From Emiliania huxleyi CCMP1516 (lineage: Eukaryota > Haptophyta > Isochrysidales > Noelaerhabdaceae): a stretch of 64,000 nt of DNA. The stretch lies in assembly GCF_000372725.1 (NCBI RefSeq), contig NW_005202113.1, positions 71,891 through 135,890 of the forward strand, in the 5' to 3' direction. The position numbers and the translations under genes are program-made. Positions 22,014 to 31,879 of this stretch are shown piece after piece; the stretch's first letter is position 1, and every line of letters begins with the position of its first letter. Below the pieces are notes generated by a model. It did not search any database and had not been told where the DNA came from. It saw only the letters and a list, made by a program, of their open reading frames with translations.

Positions 22014-22852
22014 CTACTCAATTGGGTCGCCGCACAGATTTCGAATCTCGTCGGTCGTGACGCGCGTCGACATGAGCTCCTCGGCCCACGCGGCGGCCGC
22101 GGGCTGGAGCCGCTTCTCGAGGTAGCGCTCCAGTACGTCCACGCGCCGCATTGGGACTTCAAAGCAGCGGAGCAGGGCCTCAGCCTGCTCGCGCGTCAGG
22201 CGGCTCGGCATCTTTGACGTTTTCACCTCCGTCTCCAGGATGCGGAACTTGACATTGCTGCGCGGCAGACGGGAGGGCGGTCTAAGTGGGTGGGACCGCA
22301 CTCGCTCCGGTATCCGCTCAAGAGATGATGGGCTAAGTGCCGCTCGCAGAGGCCAGCGCGGCCTGGTCTCGTTGGCAGAGAGCCGCTCAAGTAGTCCCAA
22401 GATCTCACTCCGTTGGTTGGCTGGGAGTCGTCCATCAGACACGGGCAGAGGGTCCCGCTTCTTGTACGGGTCCTCATTTCGCCTGCGCCGCAAGCAAGGG
22501 AGTCGGGCTGTCGTCTGGCTATCTCAGATCCACGAGGGACGAAGGCGCGCCTCTGCATCGGCGGGCTCGCCTCAGGCTGCGAAGTCGAGTCGCGAGGTGC
22601 GGAGGCTGACTGACGGTTATCTTGCGAAATCTGCCGCATTCGAGCGACGTCGAGGGGCGTCGAGCCCTGGCTGCCTCTCGCGGCTGGCTGGTCGGCGAGC
22701 GGCTTGTACGCAATCTGGATCTGCTGGCCGGGCCTGACGTTTGGCGGGATGGTCACCTGCAGCTGCTGGCCGTCCGGCGCCTTGCACATGAGCTTCTGCC
22801 CCGGCCCCAGACCTGGCGGAATGGTGATTTTGAGCATCGGCTGGCCGCTCAT
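22014..22852 (-). CDS. Protein with N-terminal P-G-Q repeat, unknown (256 aa, 2 exons)
   Basis: Exons 22852-22551 and 22482-22014. The intron 22483-22550 is GC-AG and joins ...PPMQ to RRNEDPYKK in phase. The N-terminus has two copies of a beta-hairpin-like repeat (ITIPPGLGPGQKLMCKAPDG and VTIPPNVRPGQQIQIAY), a motif common in protist proteins of unknown function. The second half has KRDPLPVSDGRLPANQRSEI and an alpha-helical C-terminus (SRLTREQAEALLRCFEVP). An AAAGAATTTT element lies 92 bp upstream of the ATG. No catalytic residues recognised. Confidence 0.65.
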
Positions 22853-22943
22853 TTCTCCAGACGATCGTCCACCCGCAAATAGCTGATCGACGACCGGCCA
22901 GTAAGGTGGCCCCGCTCCGAGCGCACGGGACGGACGTTTTGTG

Positions 22944-22953
22944 AAAGAATTTT
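22944..22953 (-). promoter_or_regulatory. AAAGAATT element upstream of the 22852 start
   Basis: AAAGAATTTT on the plus strand, 92 bp before the minus-strand ATG. One of five AAAGAATT copies in this window, all within about 140 bp of a start codon. Confidence 0.4.
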
Positions 22954-23101
22954 AGCGCCAGAACGTCGGGCGTGAACACCAAGGTGGTAACGCAGCAGCA
23001 TCAGATACAATGCGAGTATGCGACCGATGGCGCATCACCAGTCCTAACATTACGACGCGAGCGCATGGGGACGCGCGCAAAACTTTCTCACGACTCTGAG
23101 C

Positions 23102-24118
23102 TCACCTGTCGTCCATGCGGCGCCGTTTCACCCAGGGCAAGTTGTCAAGATCGATGTTGCCACCACACATGACGATGGCCACGTTTTTCACGTCTGGGTA
23201 CTTCTCATAGAAGGCCTTCGATGTCGCCACGGCCACAGCGACGCCGCAACCAGGCTCAATGACCTGCTTGGCACGCTCCATCACGAAGCGGGTGGCGTCC
23301 TCAATCTCGTCCTCGGTGACAATGAAGACGTCGTCGACAAGCTTCTCCACAATTGGGTACGAGTTTGCTCCCAGACTGCTCTTCACAGAGTCGGCGATGG
23401 TGACGATCGGCGTGTTTGGTGGGTTCTTAACCAGCTTCCCCTCCTGCTTCGACATGTAAGCGCTCCTTGCCCGCTCCGGCTCTGCGCCGATCACCTTGAC
23501 CTCTGGCTTGACCGCCTTGAGGTACGTGGCGACGCCGGAGATGAGGCCGCCACCACCAATGGAGCAGATCACGGCATCAATGTCTGGCTGCTGCTCTAGG
23601 AGCTCCAATCCGATAGTGCCCTGGCCATTGATGACCCGTAGGTCCTGGTTCGGGTGGATCTCCTCTGCCTTCTCCTCCCCTTTCTCCGCACGGATGCCGG
23701 CCACCACCTCCGCAGACATCGCCTCCCTGGCCTCCTGTGTCGGCTTGCACAATTTCACCTCCGCGCCATACGTGTCCCGTACGGCATTGATCTTGACGGC
23801 GGGAGAGTCCTCTGGCATGACTATGATGGCCGTTTTGCTGAGCACCTTGCAAGCTTGAGCGATGGCCTGCGCGTGATTGCCGCTACTCTGAGTCACCACG
23901 AAATCCGCCTTGGAGAGGGAGACGGCGTTGATGGCGCCCCGGATCTTGAAGGCGCCGACCTTCTGCTCATGTTCTGCCTTCATGAACAGCTGCTTTGGCG
24001 TGCCGGCGGCCTCCGAGGCGCGGCTGTTCAGCGCATCGCAGGTGAATACTCGTGTGCGGTGCACGTGGGCCTTGATGCGATGGTAGGCCTCTACGACCGT
24101 CTCCTTTGTGACGGCCAT
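23102..24118 (-). CDS. Serine racemase / threonine dehydratase family PLP enzyme (338 aa)
   Basis: Fold-type II PLP enzyme of the serine racemase/threonine ammonia-lyase group, acting on hydroxy-amino acids (racemisation or beta-elimination to 2-oxo acids and ammonia). Seen in the sequence: the PLP lysine in AFKIRGAINA (K58), the substrate loop SSGNHAQA (about 78-85), the phosphate-binding GGGGLISG (about 188-195) and the cofactor-ring motif MCGGNIDL near the C-terminus. There is no C-terminal ACT domain, so it is the short catabolic or racemase type rather than IlvA. Length is normal for the family. It is intronless, unlike most neighbours of this size. The start is the first ATG of the frame and there is no targeting extension, so cytosolic location is inferred. 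Racemase versus dehydratase cannot be decided from motifs alone. Confidence 0.92.
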   Translation of the reverse strand: MAVTKETVVEAYHRIKAHVHRTRVFTCDALNSRASEAAGTPKQLFMKAEHEQKVGAFKIRGAINAVSLSKADFVVTQSSGNHAQAIAQACKVLSKTAIIVMPEDSPAVKINAVRDTYGAEVKLCKPTQEAREAMSAEVVAGIRAEKGEEKAEEIHPNQDLRVINGQGTIGLELLEQQPDIDAVICSIGGGGLISGVATYLKAVKPEVKVIGAEPERARSAYMSKQEGKLVKNPPNTPIVTIADSVKSSLGANSYPIVEKLVDDVFIVTEDEIEDATRFVMERAKQVIEPGCGVAVAVATSKAFYEKYPDVKNVAIVMCGGNIDLDNLPWVKRRRMDDR

Positions 24119-24255
24119 GGCACGCTCCTGGAGCAGACGCTCAACGCCTCAATGCACTCTTTGGGTAGCCGCTGCCTAGCTTTGAGCCCCGCGGTTTGTC
24201 CACGCTTGCGACTGGAGCACTTTGCGCCAGAGCGCCCGCGGACGGAGCACCCGTG

Positions 24256-24268
24256 AAAAGAATTTTTT
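24256..24268 (-). promoter_or_regulatory. AAAGAATT element upstream of the 24118 start
   Basis: AAAAGAATTTTTT on the plus strand, about 140 bp before the ATG of the PLP enzyme gene. Confidence 0.4.
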
Positions 24269-24440
24269 CCGCTGGCGTTTGTTGGAGGCTAGGACGCAAG
24301 CGTCCGTCGCCCTTTTCAAACTCGGGGCCCACTCCGCTACGGCCTACGGCTACGCTCCGACACGAATTTGGAGGGCCTAAAGTTTAGGGAGTGTTGCTGC
24401 GCAAAAGGGGTCGGACACAGGGCGCAGCTCATGCTAAGAG

Positions 24441-25131
24441 CTAGAAGAGGAGATAGAGAGAACAACCACCCTGTCCCGTTATTTCGTACACCAACACCAA
24501 AAAGCTCTCTCTCTCCTGCTCCTCACTCAGGGCAGACTCAAGGGGGTCACAACTACCGAGTCCCTCGAGTCTAGCTGCCACGTCCAAAACCTGGACGGCG
24601 GCAGTGATAGTGCTATCAAGGGCATGGTCCGTGGAAAGTGGAGCGGGTGGTACGGGATAGTAGAGCAGGCGCTTTGTGGGTGGCGGGTATGGGCGGCAGC
24701 GTTGGGTGGCCGGCCGAATCGTTAGCGGAGCTCCTCCCTCAAGCTCGATCAAGCATGACGCACGTTGAGTGACAACGGCGGCGAGCTTCTGAACCAGGTT
24801 AGGTTGCCGGAGCACCGCCAACTCCTCCTCTGAGTCAGACACGCCAACGCCGACTGCGCCCTCCTCCTCCCATTCGTCGACTGCGCCCTCCTCCTCCTCC
24901 TCCAATTCGCCGACACTGCGCCCTCCTCCTCCATGGGCTCGATCCGATTCCGCAGCGTGTCGTCCCCAGCGGCGGTGCTGCGCGGGAGGCGGCCGGGGGC
25001 ACGCTGGGCTCGATCAGCGGCTTCCCCTCAAGCTGCGCCGAAAGCACGGATTTGGCGGACGTTCTTGGCTTCAACTTTACGGATGTCTTGGCACCAGCTG
25101 AAGGCTTGCCCCCGTCCACGGCCGAAATCAC
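24441..25131 (-). CDS. Hypothetical Glu-rich protein, probably spliced
   Basis: Two minus-strand frames look like parts of one gene. 25131-about 24935 has ISAVDGGKPSAGAKTSVKLK and LSAQLEGKPLIEPSVPP. About 24905-24441 has LRQPNLVQKLAAVVTQRASC, ALDSTITAAVQVLDVAARLE and a C-terminus ending SEEQERESFLVLVYEI. They are separated by a triplicated GGAGGAGG-GCGCAG tract (24850-24935) that could hold an intron or code for an acidic linker. I could not fix the junction. No family recognised. The PLP-enzyme promoter lies just downstream. Confidence 0.35.
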
Positions 25132-25985
25132 GCAGTTTGTGCACGGTATTCAGATTTTGCTCTTTGTTCGTGGGGGGTATATTGCAGATTTGTCAATGAT
25201 ACCGCGTCTGCGACGCGGGCGCCTTGCGTGCAGAGGCAGAGCCCTTAGCCACCCTTTATGTCTTGCGCGGTCAAAAATCTACCCTTGCTCCTGGCAGGAT
25301 AGGGCTTAGGGGTCTGTGGACACTCGGCGCGCGCGCGCGCGTGAACAGGGCTCCAGGCTGCCCCAAATGACGTGTGAGTGTTAGAGTTGTTTGGTATTGC
25401 TAAAAAAATCTCTCTCTGGAGCTCCCAGATATGTAGACAGGCCTCAGGCGCGAGCGCAAGTCCGCCTGCCTCACGCGGCGTCGGGTCGAGACGCCGCCGC
25501 CTCCGCTGCGCGACGCCGGAGGCGGGGCGGCGTGGGGGCTGACGCCTCAGCAGGCGTCAGCCGGGGGCGGTGTCAGATGCGCGCGTCATGTCTGGTTTGG
25601 CCCGGACCCTGCATAATAATAGGTAGGTTACCCCCTACTTTCAGTGTATGTGGCTGTTACGTACATTGTTTCCCCATTTTTCGCTTCGCTGCGCGTGGCC
25701 GCATATGTGGGCTTCACACACCCTATCCGGCTATGGAGCCCGAACCCAGTCTGACATACGCCGGGTCCAAAATGAAGAACTCAGACCAGGAATGGCACCA
25801 TGTGAGTTGTGCGTCTTGGGCCGGGTTGTGTTGTCGCGAGAAAAGCTCGCCTCTTGCGCTGGATTCGCCACCGCCGCCACCGCCGCCACCACTGTTGCGA
25901 CAACCACGGAGAAGAAGGGCTGTTGGCGCGACAACACGGATTTTCGCCCCACGAGGATTGCGGTGTTTTCTTCATACTCGAGTAT
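25132..25985. other. Intergenic, no supported gene
   Basis: Contains a (CG)n stretch near 25331-25340, an AAAAAAATCTCTCTCTGG run at 25401-25418 and short AT-rich pieces. A plus frame crossing 25809-25985 is open but lacks family signal before the helicase start. It holds the helicase promoter. Confidence 0.4.
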
Positions 25986-27979
25986 ATGGTGGGCTGGGAA
26001 CGACTCGGCGTCCGCCTCCCTGCCGCCCTTGCCCGTGGGTTGGAGAGCGCTGGCCTGCGCCACCCGTCGGCCATCCAGCGCGCGGCCGCGCCGCGCATCT
26101 TTGCCGGCGAGAGCGTCGCCGTGCACGCGGAGACCGGCTCAGGCAAGACGCTCGCCTGCCTGGTGCCGCTGCTCGCGCGCTGTCGGCCCGGCGTGCCCAG
26201 GCAAGTGCTCGTGGTGGTGCCGTCGCACCAGCTCGCGCTGCAGACACGCGACGCGGCCGACGCTCTCCGCGTCGACGGCGTCCCCACCGCTGAGCTCCTC
26301 CGGCCGGCGCGCCGGGCGAGGCGTGAGGCGGCGCTCGAGGAGCAGCGCGCCGAGGTGCTCATCGCGACGGGTGGCCAGCTGGCCGCGCTGCTGCCGACGC
26401 TCGAGTCGAGCGCCGGCGCCCGCGCCGCCCTGCGCGCAAACCTGCGTGCGGTCGTGATTGACGAGGTTGACGAGCAGCTGTCGCTTCCGCCGAGGCTGGA
26501 GCTGCGGCGCTCGATGCGGCGGCGCGCGTCTCGCGACCGCTACCTGCGGCAGAGCGACCTGCCGAATGCGCTCCGCCTCCTCGTGCAGCGCACCAGGCGG
26601 CCGCACCGCACCCCGTCCCACGGGCGCGGCGCGGGTGTCGGCGATGGCGAGGGAGGCGCGGCCGACGATGAGGGAGAGGGAGGCGAGTTTGAGGGCGGCG
26701 GCAAGTCGGCGGAGCGGCCGCGGTCGAGCTTTGGTCGCGTGCAGGTGGTGGCGCTCAGCGCGACGATGAGCCACAAGGCCCTGCGCGACCTCCTCGCCGT
26801 TGTCGGCCGCGAGGCCGGCAAGCTCGGGATCGTGGTGGCGAAAGACGGCGACGCCGCCGGCGCACGCGCCTTGTCGCAGGAGCGGCCGGCGCTGCCTCCG
26901 ATTGGGCCGCCGCCGGCGGCTGTGAGCGAGCGCGAGGCGCGCGAGGTCTGGGCGAGGTACATGGACGAGGCTGGGGCGGGCACTGAGCCGGGCGGCGGGC
27001 GTGCGCTTGGCCGAGAGGAGGGGCGCGGCGTGCGGGGCGGGGTCCTGCGTGTGCCGGTCCCCGCCGCGATCGCGCACCAGCACTGGGTGTGCCGCGAGGC
27101 GGACAAGGCTGCGGCGGCCGTCGCGGCGATGCGCGAGCTGCGCCCCTCCCTCGCGCTCCTCGTCACGCGGGACGGGCTCAATGCCGACCAGGCTAGCGCG
27201 CCTCGGGGAGAGCGAGGCCCGTGGCTGGCCTTCACGCGTCTCGCAGCGAGCAGGTGGTGGGCGAGCTGGAGGCGGAGGGCCTCGAGGGGGCGCTGACGCT
27301 CGACGCCGTCACCGCGCGCGCGGCGGGTGTGCCCGCCGGCGGCGATGAGCTCGAGCGCGGCGAGGGCGGCGAGCGCGGCGAGGGCGGGCCGTCGGCCGGC
27401 GCGCTGAGCGAGCGCCTCGCCGCCCTCGAGGGGGAGGGGCCGCCGCACGAGGCGATGCCGCTGCCGGAATGGGCCGTCAGGGCGCGGCGGCGGCGCGGAG
27501 CGAGGGCGAGCGGCGGGTCGGGCGGAGGGTGGCCTGGAGTTGGGGATGGGCCGGCCGGAGGCGGAGGCGGAGGCGGAGGGCTGCGCGAGGCGGCGGCGTC
27601 GGCGTCGCTTGTGGTAGCGCACGAGTCGGCGATCCGCGGGCTCGACTTGCCGGAGGTCGAGCTGGTGCTCATCACGATGGCGCCCGACTCGCCGGAGTCG
27701 TACATGCACATGGCGGGCCGGACGGGCCGGTTTGGACGGCGGGGCGAGGTCGTGTCGATCCTCACGCCGCGCGAGCTGAGCGCGGCCGGCGTCGTGACCG
27801 CCTCGCTGCGCGGCGTCAAGTTCCGCACCAGGCGCTGGATTGCGCGAGAGGAGGCGCTGGAAGAGACGAGTGGCGCGCCGGAGGTGCATGTCCGGACGAG
27901 CGCCTTGAGAGCAATGCGGCGCAAGAGCCTCAGTCTGAGCCAGCGGCAGGCTGCGGACGCAGCTCTTACATTTCAGTAG
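25986..27979 (+). CDS. DEAD-box RNA helicase, DEVD variant (643 aa, 2 exons)
   Basis: ATP-dependent RNA helicase. Exons 25986-27191 and 27254-27979, with a 62-nt GC-AG intron joining NADQ to VVGELEAEGL. Motifs in order: Q motif region RHPSAIQ (about 25-31), I AETGSGKT (48-55), Ia PSHQLALQ, Ib-like ATGGQLAALLP, II DEVD (about 159-162, in place of DEAD), III SAT (about 257), V RGLDLP, VI HMAGRTGRFGRRG (about 553-565). Two long low-complexity Gly/Arg/Glu insertions, about residues 205-250 in lobe 1 and 450-525 in lobe 2, are unusual and probably surface loops; the second could hide another small in-frame intron. The ATG at 25986 lies close to the Q motif, so an N-terminal extension, for example a plastid leader in an upstream exon, cannot be excluded. 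Confidence 0.88.
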
Positions 27980-28234
27980 ACCCCCGCTGCTTAAAAGTAC
28001 TCACAAAAACCGTTGACACTTGACATCCATCACACAAGACAAGAAGAGGGTCCCGGGGGGCAGCGGGCGAGTCCGAGAGAATCTCGCGCGTCGCGGGGAC
28101 GCGAAAACGCTCTCTGCGTTCTCTCGCGTGTGCGCGTGGACGAAGCTTCCCAGCGCAAACAGAGGTAGGCGGTTTCGCGCTCCTCGCCCCCCAGGCCAGC
28201 GGCGGGCCACGGTCCACCCTAGCAGTTGGCAGAG

Positions 28235-29101
28235 TCACGACCTCGCGCCGCTCTGTCGGTCGCGAAACGCGTCGCTCGCTCTGCGCCCGTCAATGGTGAG
28301 TGCGCTGCGGCGCGGCGCGTGGCGCGGCTGGCCGCCCGAGCCTGTGAGGCCGTGGCCGTACACCACCTGCGTGGTCGGTGGGCAGGGGGGCTGGTGGGCC
28401 GGTGGTTTTTGGGCCGGTGGGCCGCCTTGGCTGGGCGCTGCCGCCTGCTTGGGAAGGGGTCGGGCCGGGGCGGCAGTGGGCGGCGGGCTTTGGCGCGCCT
28501 CTGGCGATTTGAGGTGGACGAGGGTGGAGAGGAGCGGGTCGCGCTTCATCGACGGCGACGCCTTCTCCCACCTCCTCGTCACCTGGTTGAAATACGCCTC
28601 GACCAGCTCGCCCGACTCGAGCCGCCGGTTGTCTCTCCGCGCCGAGAGCGTGACGGCGCTCAGCCCAAGCACAAAGGTCGCGACGCAGCCGAGGGTCCAC
28701 TGCATGCGCCGGCGCTCAGTCCGCGCGCGCGCCTCGCCAGCGGGCGTGTCCGCCCCAAAGTCCATGTACCCTTGGTACGGGTTGTACCCTGGCCGCGACG
28801 CTGAGCCGTACTGCGCTCTCGTGCCCCACGTCTCGTAGGCGCGCTCTCGGCTGCGGCGCGGGCCGGCGCCGCGGCCGCCGCCCCGCGCTGTGGAGGAGGA
28901 AGCTTCCGCCTCCTCGGCCACCAGTGTCTCGTACGCCAGCGCAATCTGCTTGAAGCGCTGCTCCGCCGCCGCCTTGCTCGCGCCAGAGTGCTTGTCCGGG
29001 TGCCACGTCTTGGCGAGCATGCGAAAGGCGGTCTTGATCTCGGCCGGGGTCGCGCCCTGATTGAGGCCGAGCGCCCGGAGGCTCTCTCGGCACGCCGCCA
29101 T
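28235..29101 (-). CDS. DnaJ (HSP40) domain membrane protein (288 aa)
   Basis: J-domain co-chaperone that would stimulate an Hsp70. The J domain is residues 1-65 with HPD at 34-36 (KTWHPDKHSG). A Gly/Arg/Ser linker follows, then YNPYQGYMDFG and one membrane helix (WTLGCVATFVLGLSAVTLSA, about 134-153). The tail holds FNQVTRRWEKASPSM. The last about 80 residues are Pro/Ala/Gln-rich and begin at an AG|GCGCGCC junction that looks like the GC donors elsewhere in this window. The true C-terminus may therefore be a short spliced exon. J-domain plus a single helix suggests organelle- or ER-membrane recruitment of Hsp70 (inference). It is divergent from the 29371 gene with a 269-bp spacer; an AAAGAATT element lies 56 bp upstream. 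Confidence 0.85.
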   Translation of the reverse strand: MAACRESLRALGLNQGATPAEIKTAFRMLAKTWHPDKHSGASKAAAEQRFKQIALAYETLVAEEAEASSSTARGGGRGAGPRRSRERAYETWGTRAQYGSASRPGYNPYQGYMDFGADTPAGEARARTERRRMQWTLGCVATFVLGLSAVTLSARRDNRRLESGELVEAYFNQVTRRWEKASPSMKRDPLLSTLVHLKSPEARQSPPPTAAPARPLPKQAAAPSQGGPPAQKPPAHQPPCPPTTQVVYGHGLTGSGGQPRHAPRRSALTIDGRRASDAFRDRQSGARS

Positions 29102-29157
29102 GCCCTACGGTGCCTGGTGTCGACCTGGGCCGGTTCGCCAAAATTTCGCGCCGAACG

Positions 29158-29165
29158 AAAGAATT
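29158..29165 (-). promoter_or_regulatory. AAAGAATT element upstream of the J-protein start
   Basis: AAAGAATT on the plus strand, 56 bp before the minus-strand ATG at 29101, in the divergent spacer. Confidence 0.4.
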
Positions 29166-29344
29166 GACACACTTGACGGAAGATCCCGCGACGGCGACTG
29201 TGGGGACCACATGATCCGTACAACATGCACATGCACATTCACATGAAGGGGCCGTTCGCGCTAGGCGGCGCGGGCACCACCACCGGGGCCGAGCGGGAGA
29301 AGACGTTCAAAGACCAAAGTTCTTCTTGTTCTGACCCCATTGAA

Positions 29345-29354
29345 AAAGAATTTT
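29345..29354 (+). promoter_or_regulatory. AAAGAATT element just before the 29371 start
   Basis: AAAGAATTTT ends 16 bp before the ATG, which would put it at or next to the transcription start if the 5' leader is short. Confidence 0.45.
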
Positions 29355-29370
29355 GGCTCCCTCGCTAGTA

Positions 29371-30106
29371 ATGGTCCTGCTGCTCTCCACGCTCGCCGCT
29401 GCCGCCGCCCTCGCCGGGCCTCCCGCCGGCGCCGCTGTCAGCCGCCGCGCCGCGCTGCTCGCCGGCAGCTGGAGCCTCGCCGCCGGGCCGGGCGCTGCGC
29501 ACGCGCTCTTTGAGTCGCCGACGCAGGCCACGGTGCAGAAGCTGGCGACGGTGCTGCCCCGCGTGCAGTCGCTGATCAAGGAGGTTGCGGAGGTGGAGCG
29601 GCAGCGGGCCAAGCTGCCGCCCAACAACGAGGACGACGCGTACGTCCTCCGCTTTTCGCGGTCCGTGCTCGAGCCGCTCGCCGAGCCGATGGTCGAGGCG
29701 GGCGCGAAGCTCGGCGGCAGCGCTCCCGACCTGTCGGCGGCGTTCGGCGTGCACGTGGCTGAGCTCGACGCCGCGTGCAGGGCCAAGGCGGCCGACCGGG
29801 AGCGCAAGGAACTCGAGGAGGTGGAGTCCTCCCTCTCCGGCTTCCTCGAGCTCGGCAAGCGGTGCGGCCCGCCGCGAGACCGCCTCCGCCTCGTCCGCCT
29901 GCCGCCGCCGCGTCGCGCGACTCCCACCGCCGCCGCCGCCCCGCACCTCCACGCCCCCGCGGCCCTGCCTCGCTGCCCAGTACGGCGCGCCTCACCCGCT
30001 GCCACCCGCCAGGCTCAAATACGACACGACGTCACGCGATGACATCAACTCCTACTCCGGGTCAACAGGCATCCTGTACAACAAGTTCCTCTTCCGCGCC
30101 GGCTGA
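29371..30106 (+). CDS. Thylakoid-lumen protein, PsbQ-like candidate (193 aa, 2 exons)
   Basis: Exons 29371-29858 and 30013-30106, with a 154-nt GC-AG intron joining LELGK to LKYDTTSRDD. The N-terminus has a hydrophobic signal (VLLLSTLAAAAALAG) typical of the ER signal of complex-plastid precursors. It then has SRRAALLAGSWSLAAG ending AHA, a twin-arginine lumen signal. The mature protein would start near LFESPTQATV. It is helical (TVLPRVQSLIKEVAEVERQR, LEPLAEPMVEAGAKLGG) and ends SYSGSTGILYNKFLF. Size, location and the helical bundle resemble the PsbQ/OEE3 family of photosystem II extrinsic proteins. I cannot confirm PsbQ specifically. The strongest inference is 'Tat-exported lumen protein of a secondary plastid'. 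Confidence 0.72.
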
Positions 30107-30560
30107 GCGCGGCGCGGGGAGGGTTGCAGCGCAGCTACTGGTTGGCGCCGGTAGGCGGTAGGATGGTAGCAGATTTTGACCGCGACATCGTCCTCGCTTT
30201 TTCGTTGAGTGTCAGCGGTGTGGGAAAACTCTACCTAGTTGGCGTCTTGCTCGTCGGGCGCCTCGAGCTTCTCAAGCTTGGCCGCGCGAGAGAGGAGAGA
30301 CAAGCGGAGGCGCGCGCGGGCGGCCGTCGAGGCGGGCAGCCTCCGCTGCGGCGCTGCCCCCGCGGGGCGGGTGTACGGTGTGTTGAACCACGCCGTGTTG
30401 CAGGGAGCACTCTTCGCGCACATCGCAGTTCCCCACCACACTTCTCGTCACTTCCACTTCGCACTTGGTGTGCTTGTGGAGCGGTCGTATACACACACAT
30501 GGCACAAAACCAACAACACAACAACCACCCTGGGCCACCCTCAGAGGCCGCGCTAGGCTG
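30107..30560. other. Intergenic, between convergent genes
   Basis: 3' flanks of a plus and a minus gene. CA-rich patches lie near 30490-30530. No gene supported. Confidence 0.5.
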
Positions 30561-31691
30561 TCACACGACGCGGTACACAAGCAAAGCTCCTGAGATCCCA
30601 GCGCCTTCTGGCTCTCTACAGCAGGCAGCGACGAGCAGCCTAAGCTCCGGGTCAAAGCACATGCCGTCGCAGCCCGGGTAGCACCGATCAGTGAGATCGA
30701 TCTGCTGCCGCAGAGCCGGCTCTCTGCCCAGTGTGAGTACGTCGAGCCACCCAGTGTGACGCGCGTGAGGGACCTTCTGCTTTGTCCTTTTAGACCGTGC
30801 GACGATGATTGTGTCATGCACGATGGTGAAAGCAGTGATGGGGGCACTGTTGCCACCGAGTACCGTGCGTCGAAACTCACCTTGCAGGCTGAAGCACGAG
30901 ATGGCAGTCTTCGGTTCGCTTGGGCTAGTATCGTGGAGCACTCCGTGGAGCACATAGAGCTCGTCATCATGCACCGCAACCCCAGAAAACCCCGCTCGCA
31001 GGCACCGTGTTCCGCCCAAATCGACCGAGCGTACGTGCGTCAGGTCTGCGGCAAAGACTTCGATCTTATGATGCCCCTGGCCCTCATCCCTGTGGGCAAC
31101 ATAGACGTGGCCCTTGGCAAACGCGACGGCGACAGGATCATGAATATGCCAGGCGCCGTGCTCAGCCTCGATCGTTGTGCCGAGGAACTGGCCGTCAGCA
31201 AGCCGAAACTTGTGCAACATGCCGTTGAGGTCAACTGCGAACACATTGCCCTCGCCGTCATAAGCGCATGCGTTAGCGCCTTCCAGTCTGTCCGGGACAA
31301 AATCGTCCTCGTCCGTCGGCACCACCAGCTGGTCCGGTGTGCGGTGGATTTGGGGTCCAACGGTCATGCGCACGATTGGACGGCTGCGCAGGTTGTGAGG
31401 GGCATGCAAATGATCGACGATCTGAAATTGGCAGTGGAGCCAATCTGCCACGCAGACCTGGCCATTGGGCAAAGCCGATACCCCCGAGGGTTCCCAGAAG
31501 CCTGGCAGCACTTTGTCGAATACGCACACCTCCCAGGCCTGAAGGACGGGCATGAAGGCTGCACGGCTCCCGGTGCTCGTGCGGCACAGCTGGCGCACCG
31601 CATCAAGGTCTAGCCAGCCGTCCGAGATTCGCTGTGCTATATCGGGCATGTGCACGAGCTGCTCGGGGATCTGGTACCGCGGGTCTGGCAT
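30561..31691 (-). CDS. NHL-type beta-propeller protein (376 aa)
   Basis: Single-exon frame; the start MPDPRYQIPEQ at 31689-31691 was chosen as the first ATG. It contains several propeller-blade signatures of the NHL type: VSALPNGQVCVADWLHCQFQ, ACAYDGEGNVFAVDL, AVAFAKGHVYVAHR, SGVAVHDDELYVLHG and GMCFDPELRLLVAA. The spacing between blades is regular, about 45-60 residues. The N-terminal about 55 residues hold a short helical region (DIAQRISDGWLDLDAV) that may be a small separate domain. NHL propellers mostly bind proteins or RNA, and some are lyases; no catalytic signature is visible and no signal peptide is seen. It is divergent from the 31880 gene (188-bp spacer). Confidence 0.72.
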   Translation of the reverse strand: MPDPRYQIPEQLVHMPDIAQRISDGWLDLDAVRQLCRTSTGSRAAFMPVLQAWEVCVFDKVLPGFWEPSGVSALPNGQVCVADWLHCQFQIVDHLHAPHNLRSRPIVRMTVGPQIHRTPDQLVVPTDEDDFVPDRLEGANACAYDGEGNVFAVDLNGMLHKFRLADGQFLGTTIEAEHGAWHIHDPVAVAFAKGHVYVAHRDEGQGHHKIEVFAADLTHVRSVDLGGTRCLRAGFSGVAVHDDELYVLHGVLHDTSPSEPKTAISCFSLQGEFRRTVLGGNSAPITAFTIVHDTIIVARSKRTKQKVPHARHTGWLDVLTLGREPALRQQIDLTDRCYPGCDGMCFDPELRLLVAACCREPEGAGISGALLVYRVV

Positions 31692-31879
31692 GGGACAGCG
31701 TGTCGACGGGCCGCTGCCACGTGCGAGCACCAGCTAAGGGTGGGCTTGGGGCGCGTCGCGCCACTCGCTCTGGATGAAACGGCTGAAGAAGAGAAGGAGC
31801 TTCTGCCCGGCGCCGCGGAGAACACGGTGACTAGACCGGACTGGGAGGATCTAAAGGGAGTTTTCATCAATCTCGTCAG

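Noticed and set aside
25809..25985. N-terminal extension of the DEAD-box helicase
   Set aside because: The frame is open but has no ATG at its start and no helicase similarity. Kept only as a possible leader in the helicase entry.
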